Numbered from the stretch's first letter, positions 26,737 to 36,621 are shown. The stretch: DNA of 64,000 bases from Bacillota bacterium (GCA_013178045.1 JABLXP010000001.1:160780-224779); one strand, 5' to 3'. The notes: generated from the letters alone by a model not told the origin. Numbers and translations are program-made.

Positions 26737-27717
26737 ATGAAAATTCGCTGGAATTTCCAGCATAATCTGGCCCTAGATCGTTCTGATTGGCCCGCTGCAG
26801 CTCCGGAGCGGCCTGAACTTCCGCCAGTTAGACCAGTCCATCTGGTCCGCCCTGACCGGCAGACCGTACACAGTTGGGAAAGCGACGCCAGTTCAGCTAA
26901 ACGTGTGGACGAGATCCTGCGGGAACTGCAATCGCTGATTGGTTTAACCAGTGTAAAAAATTTGGTTCTGGAAATGCAGGCCTTTGTTGAGATTCAGAAA
27001 AAACGGGCTAGAGAACACCTAGCGACAGAACCGATGGTCCTCCATATGATTTTTAAAGGGAACCCCGGAACAGGAAAAACTACGGTGGCGCGGATCATCG
27101 GAAAATTGTTCAAGGAGATGGGGGTGCTGCAGAAGGGCCATCTGATCGAGGTAGAACGGGCTGACCTGGTTGGTGAGTACATCGGCCATACGGCCCAGAA
27201 GACGCGGGACCAGATGAAGCGGGCACTGGGCGGGATACTGTTTATTGACGAAGCCTATGCGCTGGCCCGGGGTGGGGAAAAAGATTTCGGTAAAGAAGCC
27301 ATCGACACAATGGTTAAGGTTATGGAGGATTACAAGGATAACTTGATCTTGATTCTCGCCGGGTATCGGGAAGAAATGGACCGATTTATCCGAACCAACC
27401 CGGGTCTTCGTTCGCGATTTCCTATTCATATTGATTTTCCCGACTACACGATTGATGAATTGATGGCGATTGCTGAACTGATGTTAACCAATCGTCAGTA
27501 CTGGTTAACCAGTGAAGCGAAAGCCACCCTGAAACAAATCTTGGAGAAAAATACAGGTTTAGGGCATGAGCACAGCGGTAACGCCCGTTTAGTGAGAAAC
27601 CTGATCGAACGGGCGATACGGCGTCAGGCTGTTCGGCTGATTAATCAGAAGGAAGTGACGCGGGACGATCTGGTCCTGATCCGGTCAGATGATTTTGAAC
27701 ATAGAAACGATTACTAG
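26737..27717 (+). CDS. spoVK: SpoVK-like AAA+ ATPase
   Basis: The 326-residue protein has a Pro-rich N-terminal stretch (about residues 18-50) and a CbxX/CfqX/SpoVK AAA+ module. Walker A is G-N-P-G-T-G-K-T-T, followed by E-x-x-R-A-D-L-V-G-E-Y, Walker B G-I-L-F-I-D-E-A-Y and an arginine finger in L-R-S-R-F. SpoVK acts in the mother cell in Bacillus spore maturation. The miaA-hfq-spoVK-hflX order is seen in other Clostridia. The ATG at 26737 follows AAGGTGGTG by 6 bases; the upstream GTG at 26725 overlaps that site. Confidence 0.88.
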   Translation: MKIRWNFQHNLALDRSDWPAAAPERPELPPVRPVHLVRPDRQTVHSWESDASSAKRVDEILRELQSLIGLTSVKNLVLEMQAFVEIQKKRAREHLATEPMVLHMIFKGNPGTGKTTVARIIGKLFKEMGVLQKGHLIEVERADLVGEYIGHTAQKTRDQMKRALGGILFIDEAYALARGGEKDFGKEAIDTMVKVMEDYKDNLILILAGYREEMDRFIRTNPGLRSRFPIHIDFPDYTIDELMAIAELMLTNRQYWLTSEAKATLKQILEKNTGLGHEHSGNARLVRNLIERAIRRQAVRLINQKEVTRDDLVLIRSDDFEHRNDY

Positions 27718-27757
27718 TGCTCCAGTAAGGGCGAACGTGGATTTGGTTGAGCTATTA

Positions 27758-27766
27758 TGCTATAAT
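27758..27766 (+). promoter_or_regulatory. Extended -10 promoter of hflX
   Basis: TGCTATAAT, a perfect extended -10, ends 48 bases before the hflX start. No clear -35. Confidence 0.5.
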
Positions 27767-27814
27767 TGGCCTGGAAGAATTGACCTGAAACACCCCCGTT
27801 GCGGAGGAAAGAGC

Positions 27815-29788
27815 ATGAAAAAAGAAGTCCAGGGAAATTTAGACGGTTTGCGTAGCAGTCAACTCCAATGGTTAGAAAATTTGTTTGCGTATGAGGTGCC
27901 GGTCGACCAGGTTGCGACAACTGAACTCATTGAGGAAATGGCCCGACTGACCTCGGATATCAGGCGAGAAGTAGCGATATATTTAAATCGAGCCGGACAG
28001 GTACTGGTGGTAATGGTCGGTGATAATCAGACAGTCTCTTTACCAGAAGTGCGTGGACGGCGCGCTTTACACCGCCTGAGCGGCATTCGCTGCCTGCATA
28101 CTCATCCAGGTGGCAGTGGGGAACTGAGTGCTGTGGATTTATCGGCTCTGTGTGAATTAAGACTAGATTTGATGGCTGCGATCGGGGTGAAGGAGGGGCG
28201 ACCGACAGATGTCTCGTTTGCGTACCTGGAAGGGGTTGAGGGAATTTTTGGGCAGCGGTACCAGGTAGTTGGCCCACTCTCCATCCAAGAAATCAACCAT
28301 AATAATATTATGTTAATTATAAAACAAATGGAGAAGGACATTCATGCGGCTAGCGGTCAGAAGATTGGTCAGCCGACTGAACGAGCGATTTTGGTGGGAC
28401 TAGAGACTAAAACAGGGACAAATTGGTCCGGGCTGGATTCCCTGGAAGAGTTGAAACAGTTGGCCTTGAGTGCAGGTGCGGTGGTCGTCGACACGGTTTT
28501 GCAAAAGAAAGAACGGCCCGATCCTGCCTTTTATCTGGGCTATGGCAAAGTCGAGCAGCTTGGGCTAAGGCGACAGGCCAGCAACGCTAACCTGATCATA
28601 TTTGACGACGAGCTTTCCCCTGCCCAGTTGCGAAATCTGGAGGACACATTAGGCGTCCGTGTGATCGATCGTACGGCCTTGATCCTGGATATTTTTGCAC
28701 AGCGGGCCAAAACCAGAGAAGGGAAGCTACAGGTGGAGCTGGCTCAGCTCAAGTATTTACTGCCGCGACTAGTCGGCCAGGGGCGGGTGCTTTCTCGGTT
28801 AGGTGGGGGAATTGGTACCCGGGGTCCAGGAGAAACCAAGTTGGAGACCGACCGCCGGCACATTCGGCGGCGTATTGCCGTTTTAGAACACGAGATCGAC
28901 GAGATCAAACGACACCGACAAATCCAGAGAATGAGTCGCCGCCAGAGCCAACTACCTATCGTGGCCTTGGTCGGTTATACCAATGCCGGCAAGAGCACAT
29001 TATTGAACTGCCTTTCTCTATTGAGTCAAGTCGGCGGAGATGAGGCCAGATTGAAAGAACTGGTTGCCCGTCATCCAGGCCTGCTCGACGGTAACCCGTT
29101 GCCGGAAAAAAACCGCGAGTCGGTAACGCTTCTAAATCCCGGTGCGGTAGCTGAGGATAAGCTGTTTGCTACCCTGGATCCGATCACCCGGCGGGTTGAT
29201 TTGCCTAACGGCCGGAGTGTTTTAGTGACGGATACGGTTGGTTTTGTCCGCAAACTGCCGCACCATCTGATTGCGGCTTTCCGCGCGACCCTCGAAGAGG
29301 TCACAGAGGCGGATCTGCTCTTGCACGTGATCGATGTCAGCCACCCAGCCATGGAGGAGCAGATGGAAGCAGTATTTAAGGTGCTGGGTGAACTGGGAGC
29401 TTTGGACAAGCCAATCATCAATATTTACAACAAGATTGACCGTCTGCAGCCAGCTTGGCTTAGCTCGGGTGAGCAAGATAACCTGACCAGGCCGGCGATG
29501 GGGAGGGTGTGGGACCAGGACCGGGCCGTAACAATTTCAGCTCGACATTTACTTGGTTTGGCTGATTTACAGGCCGAATTGATGCGCGAGTTCCCAATAT
29601 TTTGTCACCCAGTCCACCTACATATCCCGTATGATCAAGGTTGGCTAATCGGCTGGTTACACCGAGAGTCCCGGGTACTCAGTGAAGAATGCGGAGAGGA
29701 TGGGATCAAGATTGTGGCAGTTGTTAAAGACGAGGATCGGCATGTGGTTGAGCCGTACCTGATTGTTGAGATAAAGAAATCGTCGTAA
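27815..29788 (+). CDS. hflX: HflX GTPase with N-terminal JAMM-like domain
   Basis: The 657-residue protein is longer than the usual 370-430. Residues about 180-657 are standard HflX: the glycine-rich segment G-G-G-I-G-T-R-G-P-G-E, G1 G-Y-T-N-A-G-K-S-T near 387-395, D-T-V-G-F and N-K-I-D. HflX binds ribosomes and splits stalled 70S particles. The first 180 residues contain E52 (R-R-E-V) and H95-T-H97 with S105 and D108, exactly the H-x-H-x7-S-x-x-D JAMM metal-protease pattern, resembling RadC. The ATG at 27815 has GGAGGAAAG upstream; the frame extends further left but would include the promoter. Confidence 0.92.
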   Translation: MKKEVQGNLDGLRSSQLQWLENLFAYEVPVDQVATTELIEEMARLTSDIRREVAIYLNRAGQVLVVMVGDNQTVSLPEVRGRRALHRLSGIRCLHTHPGGSGELSAVDLSALCELRLDLMAAIGVKEGRPTDVSFAYLEGVEGIFGQRYQVVGPLSIQEINHNNIMLIIKQMEKDIHAASGQKIGQPTERAILVGLETKTGTNWSGLDSLEELKQLALSAGAVVVDTVLQKKERPDPAFYLGYGKVEQLGLRRQASNANLIIFDDELSPAQLRNLEDTLGVRVIDRTALILDIFAQRAKTREGKLQVELAQLKYLLPRLVGQGRVLSRLGGGIGTRGPGETKLETDRRHIRRRIAVLEHEIDEIKRHRQIQRMSRRQSQLPIVALVGYTNAGKSTLLNCLSLLSQVGGDEARLKELVARHPGLLDGNPLPEKNRESVTLLNPGAVAEDKLFATLDPITRRVDLPNGRSVLVTDTVGFVRKLPHHLIAAFRATLEEVTEADLLLHVIDVSHPAMEEQMEAVFKVLGELGALDKPIINIYNKIDRLQPAWLSSGEQDNLTRPAMGRVWDQDRAVTISARHLLGLADLQAELMREFPIFCHPVHLHIPYDQGWLIGWLHRESRVLSEECGEDGIKIVAVVKDEDRHVVEPYLIVEIKKSS

Positions 29789-29838
29789 TTTTATGGTCTG
29801 CTGGAACTTTAACTACTAAAAATACAGGAGGCTTCAAC

Positions 29839-31128
29839 GTGGAACAAACAATCGAAAGACAAGGTCGGGCTTTTGGTCTTGACCGACGTTTGTTGGCACT
29901 GATTGATGAGGTGGAGCGGGAAGTGCGGGTACTTTGGGAAGAACGGGACCGGACCACCCGCGTTAATCAATGGAAGGTGTTGCGAGCTTTTCAGGATCAC
30001 CGCATCAGCGATTTTCACTTGAAGGGTAGCACAGGATACGGCTATGGTGACCTGGGACGGGATGCCTTGGAACGGGTCTATGCTCAGGTTTTTGGTACTG
30101 AGGCAGCGCTGGTACGGGGACAGATCGTGTCGGGAACCCATGCCCTGGCGGTAGCCATGTTTGGCAATCTGAGGCCGGGGGATGAACTGGTCTCGGCAGT
30201 GGGTGCTCCCTACGATACTTTACAGAAATTGATCGGTCTCCCTGAACCGGGGCCGGGTTCCTTGCGCGCCCTGGGGGTGGAGTATCGACAGGTAGAACTA
30301 ACCCCCGATGGACGTCCGGATCTGGCTGGCCTAAGTCGGGCCATTACAGGGCGTACCCGGCTGGTGCTGATTCAGCGGTCGCGTGGGTATACCTGGCGGC
30401 CGGCATTGGGCTTAGCTGACCTGGCCATGGTGATCAGAAAAGTGAAGGAGATCAAGCCGGACGTAATCTGCCTGGTAGATAACTGTTACGGGGAGTTTGT
30501 GGAAAGGTGTGAGCCAACCGAAGTCGGGGCCGACCTGGCCGCCGGCTCCCTGATCAAGAACATTGGCGGGGGGCTAGCTCCCACCGGTGGCTACGTAGTA
30601 GGTAAACAGGACCTGGTGGAAAACAGTGCTTATCGGTTAACGGCTCCGGGGATCGGAGCCGCTGTGGGCGCCAGTTTGGATTTTAACCGGGCCTTTTATC
30701 AGGGGTTGTTTTTGGCTCCCCTGGTGGTGAGTGAGGCGATTAAAGGGGCCATTTTCATGGCGCGCTTTTTTGAACGGTTGGGTTTTACGGTCGCTCCACG
30801 TTATGATGAACCACGCGGCGACATCATTCAGGCGATTGAGTTAGGGAGCCCCGAACGGTTGATCGCTTTCTGTCAGGGTCTGCAGAAGTCCTCGCCTATC
30901 GACGCGCACGTTGCCCTGGTACCCTGGGCGATGCCCGGCTACCAGGACGAAGTGATCATGGCCGCCGGCACTTTTATTCAAGGGGCCTCAATTGAACTCA
31001 GTGCTGACGGGCCGTTGCGTCCACCCTACATCGGCTATGTCCAGGGTGGTCTGACCAAGGACCATGTGGTTTTAGGAGCAGCTATGGCGGTCCAAACCAT
31101 GCTGGAAAGGGGCTTGTTAAAAATCTAG
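29839..31128 (+). CDS. YnbB-like PLP enzyme (aluminium resistance / methionine gamma-lyase family)
   Basis: A 429-residue fold-type I PLP enzyme of the group annotated as aluminium resistance protein or methionine gamma-lyase (Bacillus YnbB), which generally sits beside hflX and glnA, as here. The PLP lysine is K240 in S-L-I-K-N-I-G-G-G. Y-G-Y-G-D-L-G-R, G-T-H-A-L and V-D-N-C-Y-G-E-F are conserved blocks. The reaction in vivo is not established. AGGAGG precedes the GTG start. Confidence 0.88.
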   Translation: MEQTIERQGRAFGLDRRLLALIDEVEREVRVLWEERDRTTRVNQWKVLRAFQDHRISDFHLKGSTGYGYGDLGRDALERVYAQVFGTEAALVRGQIVSGTHALAVAMFGNLRPGDELVSAVGAPYDTLQKLIGLPEPGPGSLRALGVEYRQVELTPDGRPDLAGLSRAITGRTRLVLIQRSRGYTWRPALGLADLAMVIRKVKEIKPDVICLVDNCYGEFVERCEPTEVGADLAAGSLIKNIGGGLAPTGGYVVGKQDLVENSAYRLTAPGIGAAVGASLDFNRAFYQGLFLAPLVVSEAIKGAIFMARFFERLGFTVAPRYDEPRGDIIQAIELGSPERLIAFCQGLQKSSPIDAHVALVPWAMPGYQDEVIMAAGTFIQGASIELSADGPLRPPYIGYVQGGLTKDHVVLGAAMAVQTMLERGLLKI

Positions 31129-31249
31129 ATCCATAATTCCCAGGGGTTTATCGAATTAGAACAGGTTTAATAGTTGCGACCCGGCGGAATATTGTGGTAG
31201 TATTATCTTTGTAGAAATCTGAGGCAAGTTGGCGAAGGGAGAGTAATTA

Positions 31250-32572
31250 ATGGACAAGGAACAAGTGCTGGCTTTGGCTAAAGAATTGGACGTTAAATTT
31301 GTCCGCCTGCAGTTCACCGATATTCTGGGGGTACTGAAAAATGTTTCCATCACCGTTGAGCAGTTGCAGAAGGCGCTCGACGGAGAACTGATGTTTGATG
31401 GCTCATCGATTGAGGGCTTTGTGCGGATTGAAGAATCAGACATGCTGCTAAAACCTGATCCCAATACCTTTCTGGCTTTCCCCTGGTCACCGCGGGAAGG
31501 TGTGACCGCTCGTCTGATTTGTGATGTCTACAACCCCGACGGAACCCCATTTGAGGGATGTCCTCGCAATACCCTGAAGCGGGTGTTGGCCGAAGCGGCT
31601 GAATTGGGCTACATTATGAACGTCGGACCAGAAGCTGAATTCTTCCTCTTCCAGCGGGATGAGGACGGAAAACCGACCACGATCACCCATGACAAAGCTG
31701 GCTATTTTGATCTGGCCCCTGTCGATTTAGGGGAGAACGCTCGCCGAGATATGGTCATTACCCTGCAGGCCATGGGATTCGAGGTTGAAGCATCACATCA
31801 CGAGGTAGGAGCTGGTCAGCACGAGATTGATTTTAAATACTCGGATGCCTTAACAACAGCTGACCGGATTGTCACCTTCCGGGCCGTGGTACGCACGATT
31901 GCTCATCAGCACGGGCTGCACGCCAGTTTCATGCCCAAGCCGATTTTCGGTATCCCAGGCTCCGGCATGCACCTGAACATTTCGTTGTTTAAAGATGGCC
32001 AAAACGCCTTTTTTGCGCCGGCGGCCAAGGACCAATTGAGCGAGGTGGCTCTTTACTTTATCGGTGGTCTGCTGAAGCATGCGCGCGGTTTCACGGCGAT
32101 TACTAATCCGACGGTCAATTCCTACAAACGGCTGGTTCCCGGCTATGAAGCCCCCGTGTACATCGCTTGGTCGGCCAAGAACCGCAGCCCCCTGATTCGG
32201 ATCCCAGCCCGGCGGGGCTTGAGCACCCGGTTAGAATTGCGGAATCCTGATCCCTCCTGCAATCCCTACCTGGCGTTGGCGGTTGTTCTCAAGGCTGGTC
32301 TAGATGGGATCAAGCACAAGATTGCTCCGCCGCCCCAGACGCAGAGCAATATCTACGAGATGTCAGCGGAAGAACGAGAGCATCAAAATATCCCGAGTTT
32401 ACCCGGGGATCTGGCCGAGGCGCTCCGGGAACTGGAAAAGGACGAGGTTATTAAGGCAGCTCTAGGCAAGCACATCTATGAGCGGTTTCGGGAAGCCAAG
32501 ACGATCGAGTGGGACCGTTACCGAGTCCAGGTTCACCAGTGGGAACTGGATGAATACTTGACCAAGTTTTAA
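31250..32572 (+). CDS. glnA: Glutamine synthetase type I (alpha)
   Basis: A 440-residue GS I-alpha subunit. D-G-S-S-I-E-G-F near residue 50, the metal-site segment [19 protein letters not shown], the ATP segment and N-P-T-V-N-S-Y-K-R are all present. It forms glutamine from glutamate, ammonia and ATP. The adenylylation loop found in beta enzymes is absent, so control is probably by feedback inhibition. No glnR is adjacent, unlike Bacillus. GGGAGAG lies before the ATG. Confidence 0.97.
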   Translation: MDKEQVLALAKELDVKFVRLQFTDILGVLKNVSITVEQLQKALDGELMFDGSSIEGFVRIEESDMLLKPDPNTFLAFPWSPREGVTARLICDVYNPDGTPFEGCPRNTLKRVLAEAAELGYIMNVGPEAEFFLFQRDEDGKPTTITHDKAGYFDLAPVDLGENARRDMVITLQAMGFEVEASHHEVGAGQHEIDFKYSDALTTADRIVTFRAVVRTIAHQHGLHASFMPKPIFGIPGSGMHLNISLFKDGQNAFFAPAAKDQLSEVALYFIGGLLKHARGFTAITNPTVNSYKRLVPGYEAPVYIAWSAKNRSPLIRIPARRGLSTRLELRNPDPSCNPYLALAVVLKAGLDGIKHKIAPPPQTQSNIYEMSAEEREHQNIPSLPGDLAEALRELEKDEVIKAALGKHIYERFREAKTIEWDRYRVQVHQWELDEYLTKF

Positions 32573-32612
32573 GCCGAAACTTTAGTTTTAATTTATTTAA
32601 ATAAAATAAATG

Positions 32613-32650
32613 AAAGGCCCTCGTCCAACCGCGGGACAACGGGCCTTTTA
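32613..32650. terminator. Bidirectional terminator between glnA and lexA
   Basis: The stem AAAGGCCC (32613-32620) / GGGCCTTT (32641-32648), with an inner GTCC/GGAC pairing, has T runs on the right (plus strand) and A on the left. It serves both converging genes. Confidence 0.85.
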
Positions 32651-32653
32651 CTT

Positions 32654-33268
32654 TTAATGGATGCGGCGAATAACCCCAATGACTTTCCCTAATATAGAAA
32701 CTTCTTTGACCAGGATGGGTTCTAAGTAGGGGTTTTCGGGTTGCAGCCGGACATGGTCGCGCTCTTTGTAGAAGCGTTTAACCGTGGCTTCTTCACCAAG
32801 CAGGGCGACTACTATGTCGCCGTTGTTGGCTGTGCTTTGCTGACGAACAATGACGAAGTCTTCGTCTAGAATCCCGGCTTCGATCATGCTGTCACCGCGT
32901 ACGGAGAGGATAAAGACTTGATCAGTACGGACAAAATCATAGGGCAGGGGGAAAGTGTCATCAATATTCTGAATGGCCAGAATCGGTTCTCCTGCGGTAA
33001 TTTTACCCAAGACAGGAACGTTAACGATTTCCTTCTGTACAGGACCAGCATTTTCCAGGATGACTTCAATTGCCCTGGGTTTAGTGGGGTCACGTCGAAT
33101 AACTCCTTTTTCTTCTAACTGGCGTAAATAGGCGTGGACTGTCGAACTGGATTTTAAACCTACTGCCTGGCCAATTTCCCGTACTGAAGGGGGATATCCT
33201 TTGGCCTTGATTTGCTGTTTGATGTAGTCAAGGATCGCGGCCTGCCGTTCAGTTAGCTCATAACCCAT
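32654..33268 (-). CDS. lexA: LexA repressor
   Basis: The 204-residue protein has the N-terminal winged helix ([19 protein letters not shown]), the self-cleavage site A92-G93 in K-I-T-A-G-E-P, and the catalytic Ser127 (G-D-S-M-I-E) and Lys164 (A-T-V-K-R-F). It represses SOS genes until RecA-ssDNA stimulates cleavage. AGGTGA precedes the ATG. A 14-bp SOS box and an extended -10 promoter lie upstream, so it is autoregulated. Confidence 0.97.
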   Translation of the reverse strand: MGYELTERQAAILDYIKQQIKAKGYPPSVREIGQAVGLKSSSTVHAYLRQLEEKGVIRRDPTKPRAIEVILENAGPVQKEIVNVPVLGKITAGEPILAIQNIDDTFPLPYDFVRTDQVFILSVRGDSMIEAGILDEDFVIVRQQSTANNGDIVVALLGEEATVKRFYKERDHVRLQPENPYLEPILVKEVSILGKVIGVIRRIH

Positions 33269-33317
33269 TAATAAATCACCTGCCTTTAGCGTAATTTATC
33301 CCGCTTTCATATGGAAT

Positions 33318-33356
33318 ATTATAGCATAACTCTTTTTATTTTAAAACATTCGTTCG
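33318..33356 (-). promoter_or_regulatory. lexA promoter with LexA (SOS) operator
   Basis: Minus strand: CGAACGAATGTTTT (33356-33343) matches the Gram-positive SOS box CGAACRNRYGTTYG at 13 of 14 positions. About 20 bases downstream is TGCTATAAT (33326-33318), an extended -10. The box covers the -35 region, a classical repressor position. It also lies just inside the 3' end of the upstream ttcA-like gene. Confidence 0.8.
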
Positions 33357-34088
33357 AAAAGATTGTGGCGGCCAGAGGTGATCCAGGTCAACATTCCGCA
33401 GCGCGCTGAGGATTTTGTCCCTGACATCAGGTATCAGGGTTTCCAGTTGTTCGATGATTTCTTTAACCTCATGCCGTTTAGTGCGGCCATTAACAGGGCA
33501 GGGGTTAGCAATCACGGGCAGTTTCAGGACAGCAACGACTTCTTTGATGGTACTCTCTTTTACATAGATCAGGGGACGGATCAGGTACAACTGTTTACGG
33601 CTGAGATAAGTTTTCGGCAGAAATGCACCCAAACGTCCCTCGTAGAACATGCTCATCAGCAGCGTTTCAATAGCGTCATCTGCATGGTGGGCCAGGGCAA
33701 CCTTGTTGCAGCCGAGTTGGATGGCCACGTTGTGCAGGGCACCGCGCCGGAGTTTGGCACAGAGAGAACAGGGATTTTTCTCCTGACGATAATCAAAGAC
33801 GATTGGCCCGATCTGGGTTTTTTCCAGGTGAAAAGGAACATCCAATTGGTTGCAGAGTTCGCTGATTGGAGTAAAGTCGCAGTTCCAGCCCAGGTCCAGC
33901 ATGACCGCTGTCAGCCTAAACTTAACCGGAGCAAACCGACGAAGGTTAGCTAAAACGTACAGAAGGGTAACACTGTCTTTACCCCCAGAGACGCCAATGG
34001 CCAGGTGGTCGCCCTCGTCGATCAGTTGATAATCGGCGTTGGCCGCTCCGACCTGGTGCCAGAGATTGTGGCGAAATGAGCGTTTCAT
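33336..34088 (-). CDS. ttcA: TtcA-family tRNA thiolation ATPase
   Basis: The 250-residue protein has a PP-loop S-G-G-K-D-S (residues 34-39), then C107-S-L-C110 and A-H-H-A-D-D, the TtcA/TtuA-like layout of an N-type ATP pyrophosphatase with two Cys ligating an Fe-S cluster. Such enzymes put sulfur on tRNA bases (s2C32 in TtcA, s2U54 in TtuA). Which base is modified here is not known. The ATG at 34088 has GGGAGG 8-9 bases upstream; a longer frame would add residues across the promoter. Confidence 0.85.
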   Translation of the reverse strand: MKRSFRHNLWHQVGAANADYQLIDEGDHLAIGVSGGKDSVTLLYVLANLRRFAPVKFRLTAVMLDLGWNCDFTPISELCNQLDVPFHLEKTQIGPIVFDYRQEKNPCSLCAKLRRGALHNVAIQLGCNKVALAHHADDAIETLLMSMFYEGRLGAFLPKTYLSRKQLYLIRPLIYVKESTIKEVVAVLKLPVIANPCPVNGRTKRHEVKEIIEQLETLIPDVRDKILSALRNVDLDHLWPPQSFRTNVLK

Positions 34089-34128
34089 CCAAGCTGGCCT
34101 CCCTAAAACTTTAATCAAAATCATTTGT

Positions 34129-34157
34129 ATTATAACGAAGCCTTGACACGAATGCAA
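34129..34157 (-). promoter_or_regulatory. Promoter of the ttcA-like gene
   Basis: Minus strand: TTGCAT (34157-34152), a 17-base spacer, TATAAT (34134-34129). Confidence 0.65.
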
Positions 34158-34170
34158 TCATGGCGGATGG

Positions 34171-34198
34171 TTGACAAGTAAACTGGTTACGTTAAAAT
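34171..34198 (+). promoter_or_regulatory. Promoter of ychF
   Basis: TTGACA (34171-34176), a 16-base spacer, TAAAAT (34193-34198). Divergent from the ttcA-like promoter. Confidence 0.6.
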
Positions 34199-34266
34199 GG
34201 AGTAAGAAGCCCGTTTTGGCTGAAGAAGGGTATTGATAGGATTGCCTGGAAAAAGGATGATGTGCG

Positions 34267-35361
34267 ATGGCACTGACGTGTGGTCTAATCGGCTTACCAA
34301 CTGTTGGTAAGACGACGTTTTTTAATCTGCTGACCCACGCTAACGCTGAAACCTTAAATTTCTTTTCCGGTAAAACTGAGGCGAACGTTGGCGTAGCAAC
34401 GATCCCAGATGAACGCGTTGAGTATTTATCTAAACTATACCGACCAAAAAAGACAACCTTTGCCCAACTGGAGGTTACTGATGTCGTCGGACTGGTGCGC
34501 GGGGCCAGTGAAGGAAAAGGGGCAGGCAATACCTTTCTGGCCAGGATTCGCAATGTGGACGCACTGGTCCATATTTTACGCGTTTTCAAAAACGACGAGG
34601 TTTTGCATGTTGAGGGGTCAATTGATCCCCTGCGTGACCTGGAAACAGTTAATCTGGAATTATGGCTGGCCGACCTGGAAATGGTAGAGAAGCGAATTGA
34701 ACGAATTAAAACTGGGAAGAAGATTAAAGCGGAGAATCAGGCTGAGTTAGCAGTTTTAGAAAAACTGAAAGCGGGCTTGGAAGCGGATAAGGGTATTCAC
34801 CAACTGGATTTGAGCGAAGAAGAGAGCCGACTGGTCCGCCATTTTGCTTTTCTCACGGAAAAGCCGATGATTTTGGTTGTTAACCTGGACGAAGACCAGT
34901 TGACGGGTGGCTCCTATCCGCAAAAGGAGGCCCTGTATGACTACGCTGAGCAGCAAGGGCTGCCACTCTTAGAAATATGCGCTAAAACCGAAATGGAAAT
35001 TAGCCAGCTTAGCCAAGAGGATCAGACGGTCTTCATGGCCGAGCTCGGGATAACCGAGCCCGGTATTAATCGCTTGGCCCGTGCCATGTACCAGAGCCTG
35101 GGACTTATTTCCTTTTTCACCGTGGGTGAAGATGAGGTGAAAGCCTGGACGATTAACCGGGGGACTGATGCTAAGCGGGCGGCGGGCAAGATCCACTCGG
35201 ATATTGAACGCGGCTTCATTCGAGCCGAGGTGGTCCGGTTCAGTGATCTTCAAGAACTAAGTTCGATGGCCAAAGTGAAAGAGAAAGGGTTGTTTCGTCT
35301 AGAGGGTAAGGATTACGTCGTGGAGGACGGAGATATCATTAATTTTAGATTCAACGTTTAA
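34267..35361 (+). CDS. ychF: YchF/Ola1 P-loop ATPase
   Basis: A 364-residue Obg-family protein: G1 G-L-P-T-V-G-K-T-T at residues 8-16 (most YchF have G-L-P-N-V-G-K-S-T, two conservative changes), G3-like D-V-V-G-L-V-x-G-A-S, N-L-D-E in place of N-K-x-D, the reason YchF prefers ATP, and a C-terminal TGS domain ending V-E-D-G-D-I-I. It binds ribosomes and is linked to translation and oxidative stress. No operon partner is obvious. Confidence 0.95.
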   Translation: MALTCGLIGLPTVGKTTFFNLLTHANAETLNFFSGKTEANVGVATIPDERVEYLSKLYRPKKTTFAQLEVTDVVGLVRGASEGKGAGNTFLARIRNVDALVHILRVFKNDEVLHVEGSIDPLRDLETVNLELWLADLEMVEKRIERIKTGKKIKAENQAELAVLEKLKAGLEADKGIHQLDLSEEESRLVRHFAFLTEKPMILVVNLDEDQLTGGSYPQKEALYDYAEQQGLPLLEICAKTEMEISQLSQEDQTVFMAELGITEPGINRLARAMYQSLGLISFFTVGEDEVKAWTINRGTDAKRAAGKIHSDIERGFIRAEVVRFSDLQELSSMAKVKEKGLFRLEGKDYVVEDGDIINFRFNV

Positions 35362-35397
35362 GTTAAGTAATAAAATAAAAGTGAGGTGCCAAATGAA

Positions 35398-36621
35398 ATG
35401 GATATTAGGGAAACCGCATTAAAACTCCATAAGGACAATCAGGGTAAAATTGCCGTGATCAGCAAAGTTCCCTTGAAAAATCAACGCGACCTCAGTCTGG
35501 CTTATACACCCGGGGTAGCCGAACCCTGTAAAGAAATTCGGGATAATCCCGCGACGGTCTACGACTATACAGCCCGGAGCAACCTGGTAGCGGTCGTGTC
35601 TGACGGAACTGCTGTCTTAGGACTGGGTAACATTGGGCCAATGGCTGCTCTGCCAGTCATGGAAGGTAAAGCCCTTTTGTTCAAGGCTTTCGCGGGTGTA
35701 GATGCCTTTCCAATTTGTCTTGGAACGACGGATATCGACGAAATCGTCCGCACTGTTAAGCTCCTGGAGCCTACCTTTGGTGGGGTAAACCTGGAGGACA
35801 TTGCTGCTCCTAATTGTTTTGAGATTGAACGGCGTTTGAAGGAGATTTGTGATATCCCGATCTTTCATGATGATCAGCATGGGACGGCCATTGTTGTGCT
35901 GGCCGCAGTGATCAACGCTCTTAAGGTGGTTAAGAAATCATTAGATCAGGTTAAGCTGGTGATAAACGGTGCAGGTTCGGCGGGCATTGCCATCACCAAA
36001 CTGTTACTGAAAGCCGGACTTAAGCATGTGATTATGTGTGATAAACCCGGGGCAATTTATGAAGGGGCAGACTGGCTGAATCCGGCCCAGGCCGAGATGG
36101 CCAGGATCACTAACCAGGAAAAATATACCGGCACTTTGGCTGAGGTGCTCACCGGGGCAGACATCTTTATAGGTGTATCTGCGGCCGGTGTTGTGACTAG
36201 GGAAATGGTCGCGACAATGGCACCTTCGGCCATCGTCCTGGCGATGGCCAATCCAGTGCCGGAGATTATGCCCGAGGAGGCTAAAGCGGGAGGAGCCATG
36301 GTTGTTGGGACTGGCCGGTCAGATTTTCCTAACCAGGTTAATAACGTTCTAGCCTTCCCTGGTGTTTTCCGCGGCGCTCTTGATGTTCGAGCGCGGGATA
36401 TCAATGACGAGATGAAATTAGCAGCAGCCCATGCCATTGCTCAACTGATCAAAGATGAGGAACTTAACCCAGAGTACATTATTCCCAAGCCGTTTGATCC
36501 CCGAGTGGCTCCCGCAGTGGCAGCTGCTGTCGCCCAGGCCGCGATTGAGTCCGGCGTGGCCCGGATGACGGTTGAACCGCAAGAAATCGCACTACGGACA
36601 AAACGATTGGCGGCAATTTAA
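35398..36621 (+). CDS. Malic enzyme (malate dehydrogenase, decarboxylating)
   Basis: A 407-residue short bacterial malic enzyme. Y-T-P-G-V-A-E-P is near residue 36, the metal site E-D-I-A-A-P-N-C-F-E and F-H-D-D-Q-H-G-T are present, and the Rossmann motif G-A-G-S-A-G-I-A-I lies near residue 190. It oxidatively decarboxylates malate to pyruvate with NAD or NADP; cofactor choice is not resolved. The ATG at 35398 follows GTGAGGTG by 9 bases and is preferred to the GTG at 35386. There is no phosphotransacetylase extension. Confidence 0.93.
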   Translation: MDIRETALKLHKDNQGKIAVISKVPLKNQRDLSLAYTPGVAEPCKEIRDNPATVYDYTARSNLVAVVSDGTAVLGLGNIGPMAALPVMEGKALLFKAFAGVDAFPICLGTTDIDEIVRTVKLLEPTFGGVNLEDIAAPNCFEIERRLKEICDIPIFHDDQHGTAIVVLAAVINALKVVKKSLDQVKLVINGAGSAGIAITKLLLKAGLKHVIMCDKPGAIYEGADWLNPAQAEMARITNQEKYTGTLAEVLTGADIFIGVSAAGVVTREMVATMAPSAIVLAMANPVPEIMPEEAKAGGAMVVGTGRSDFPNQVNNVLAFPGVFRGALDVRARDINDEMKLAAAHAIAQLIKDEELNPEYIIPKPFDPRVAPAVAAAVAQAAIESGVARMTVEPQEIALRTKRLAAI

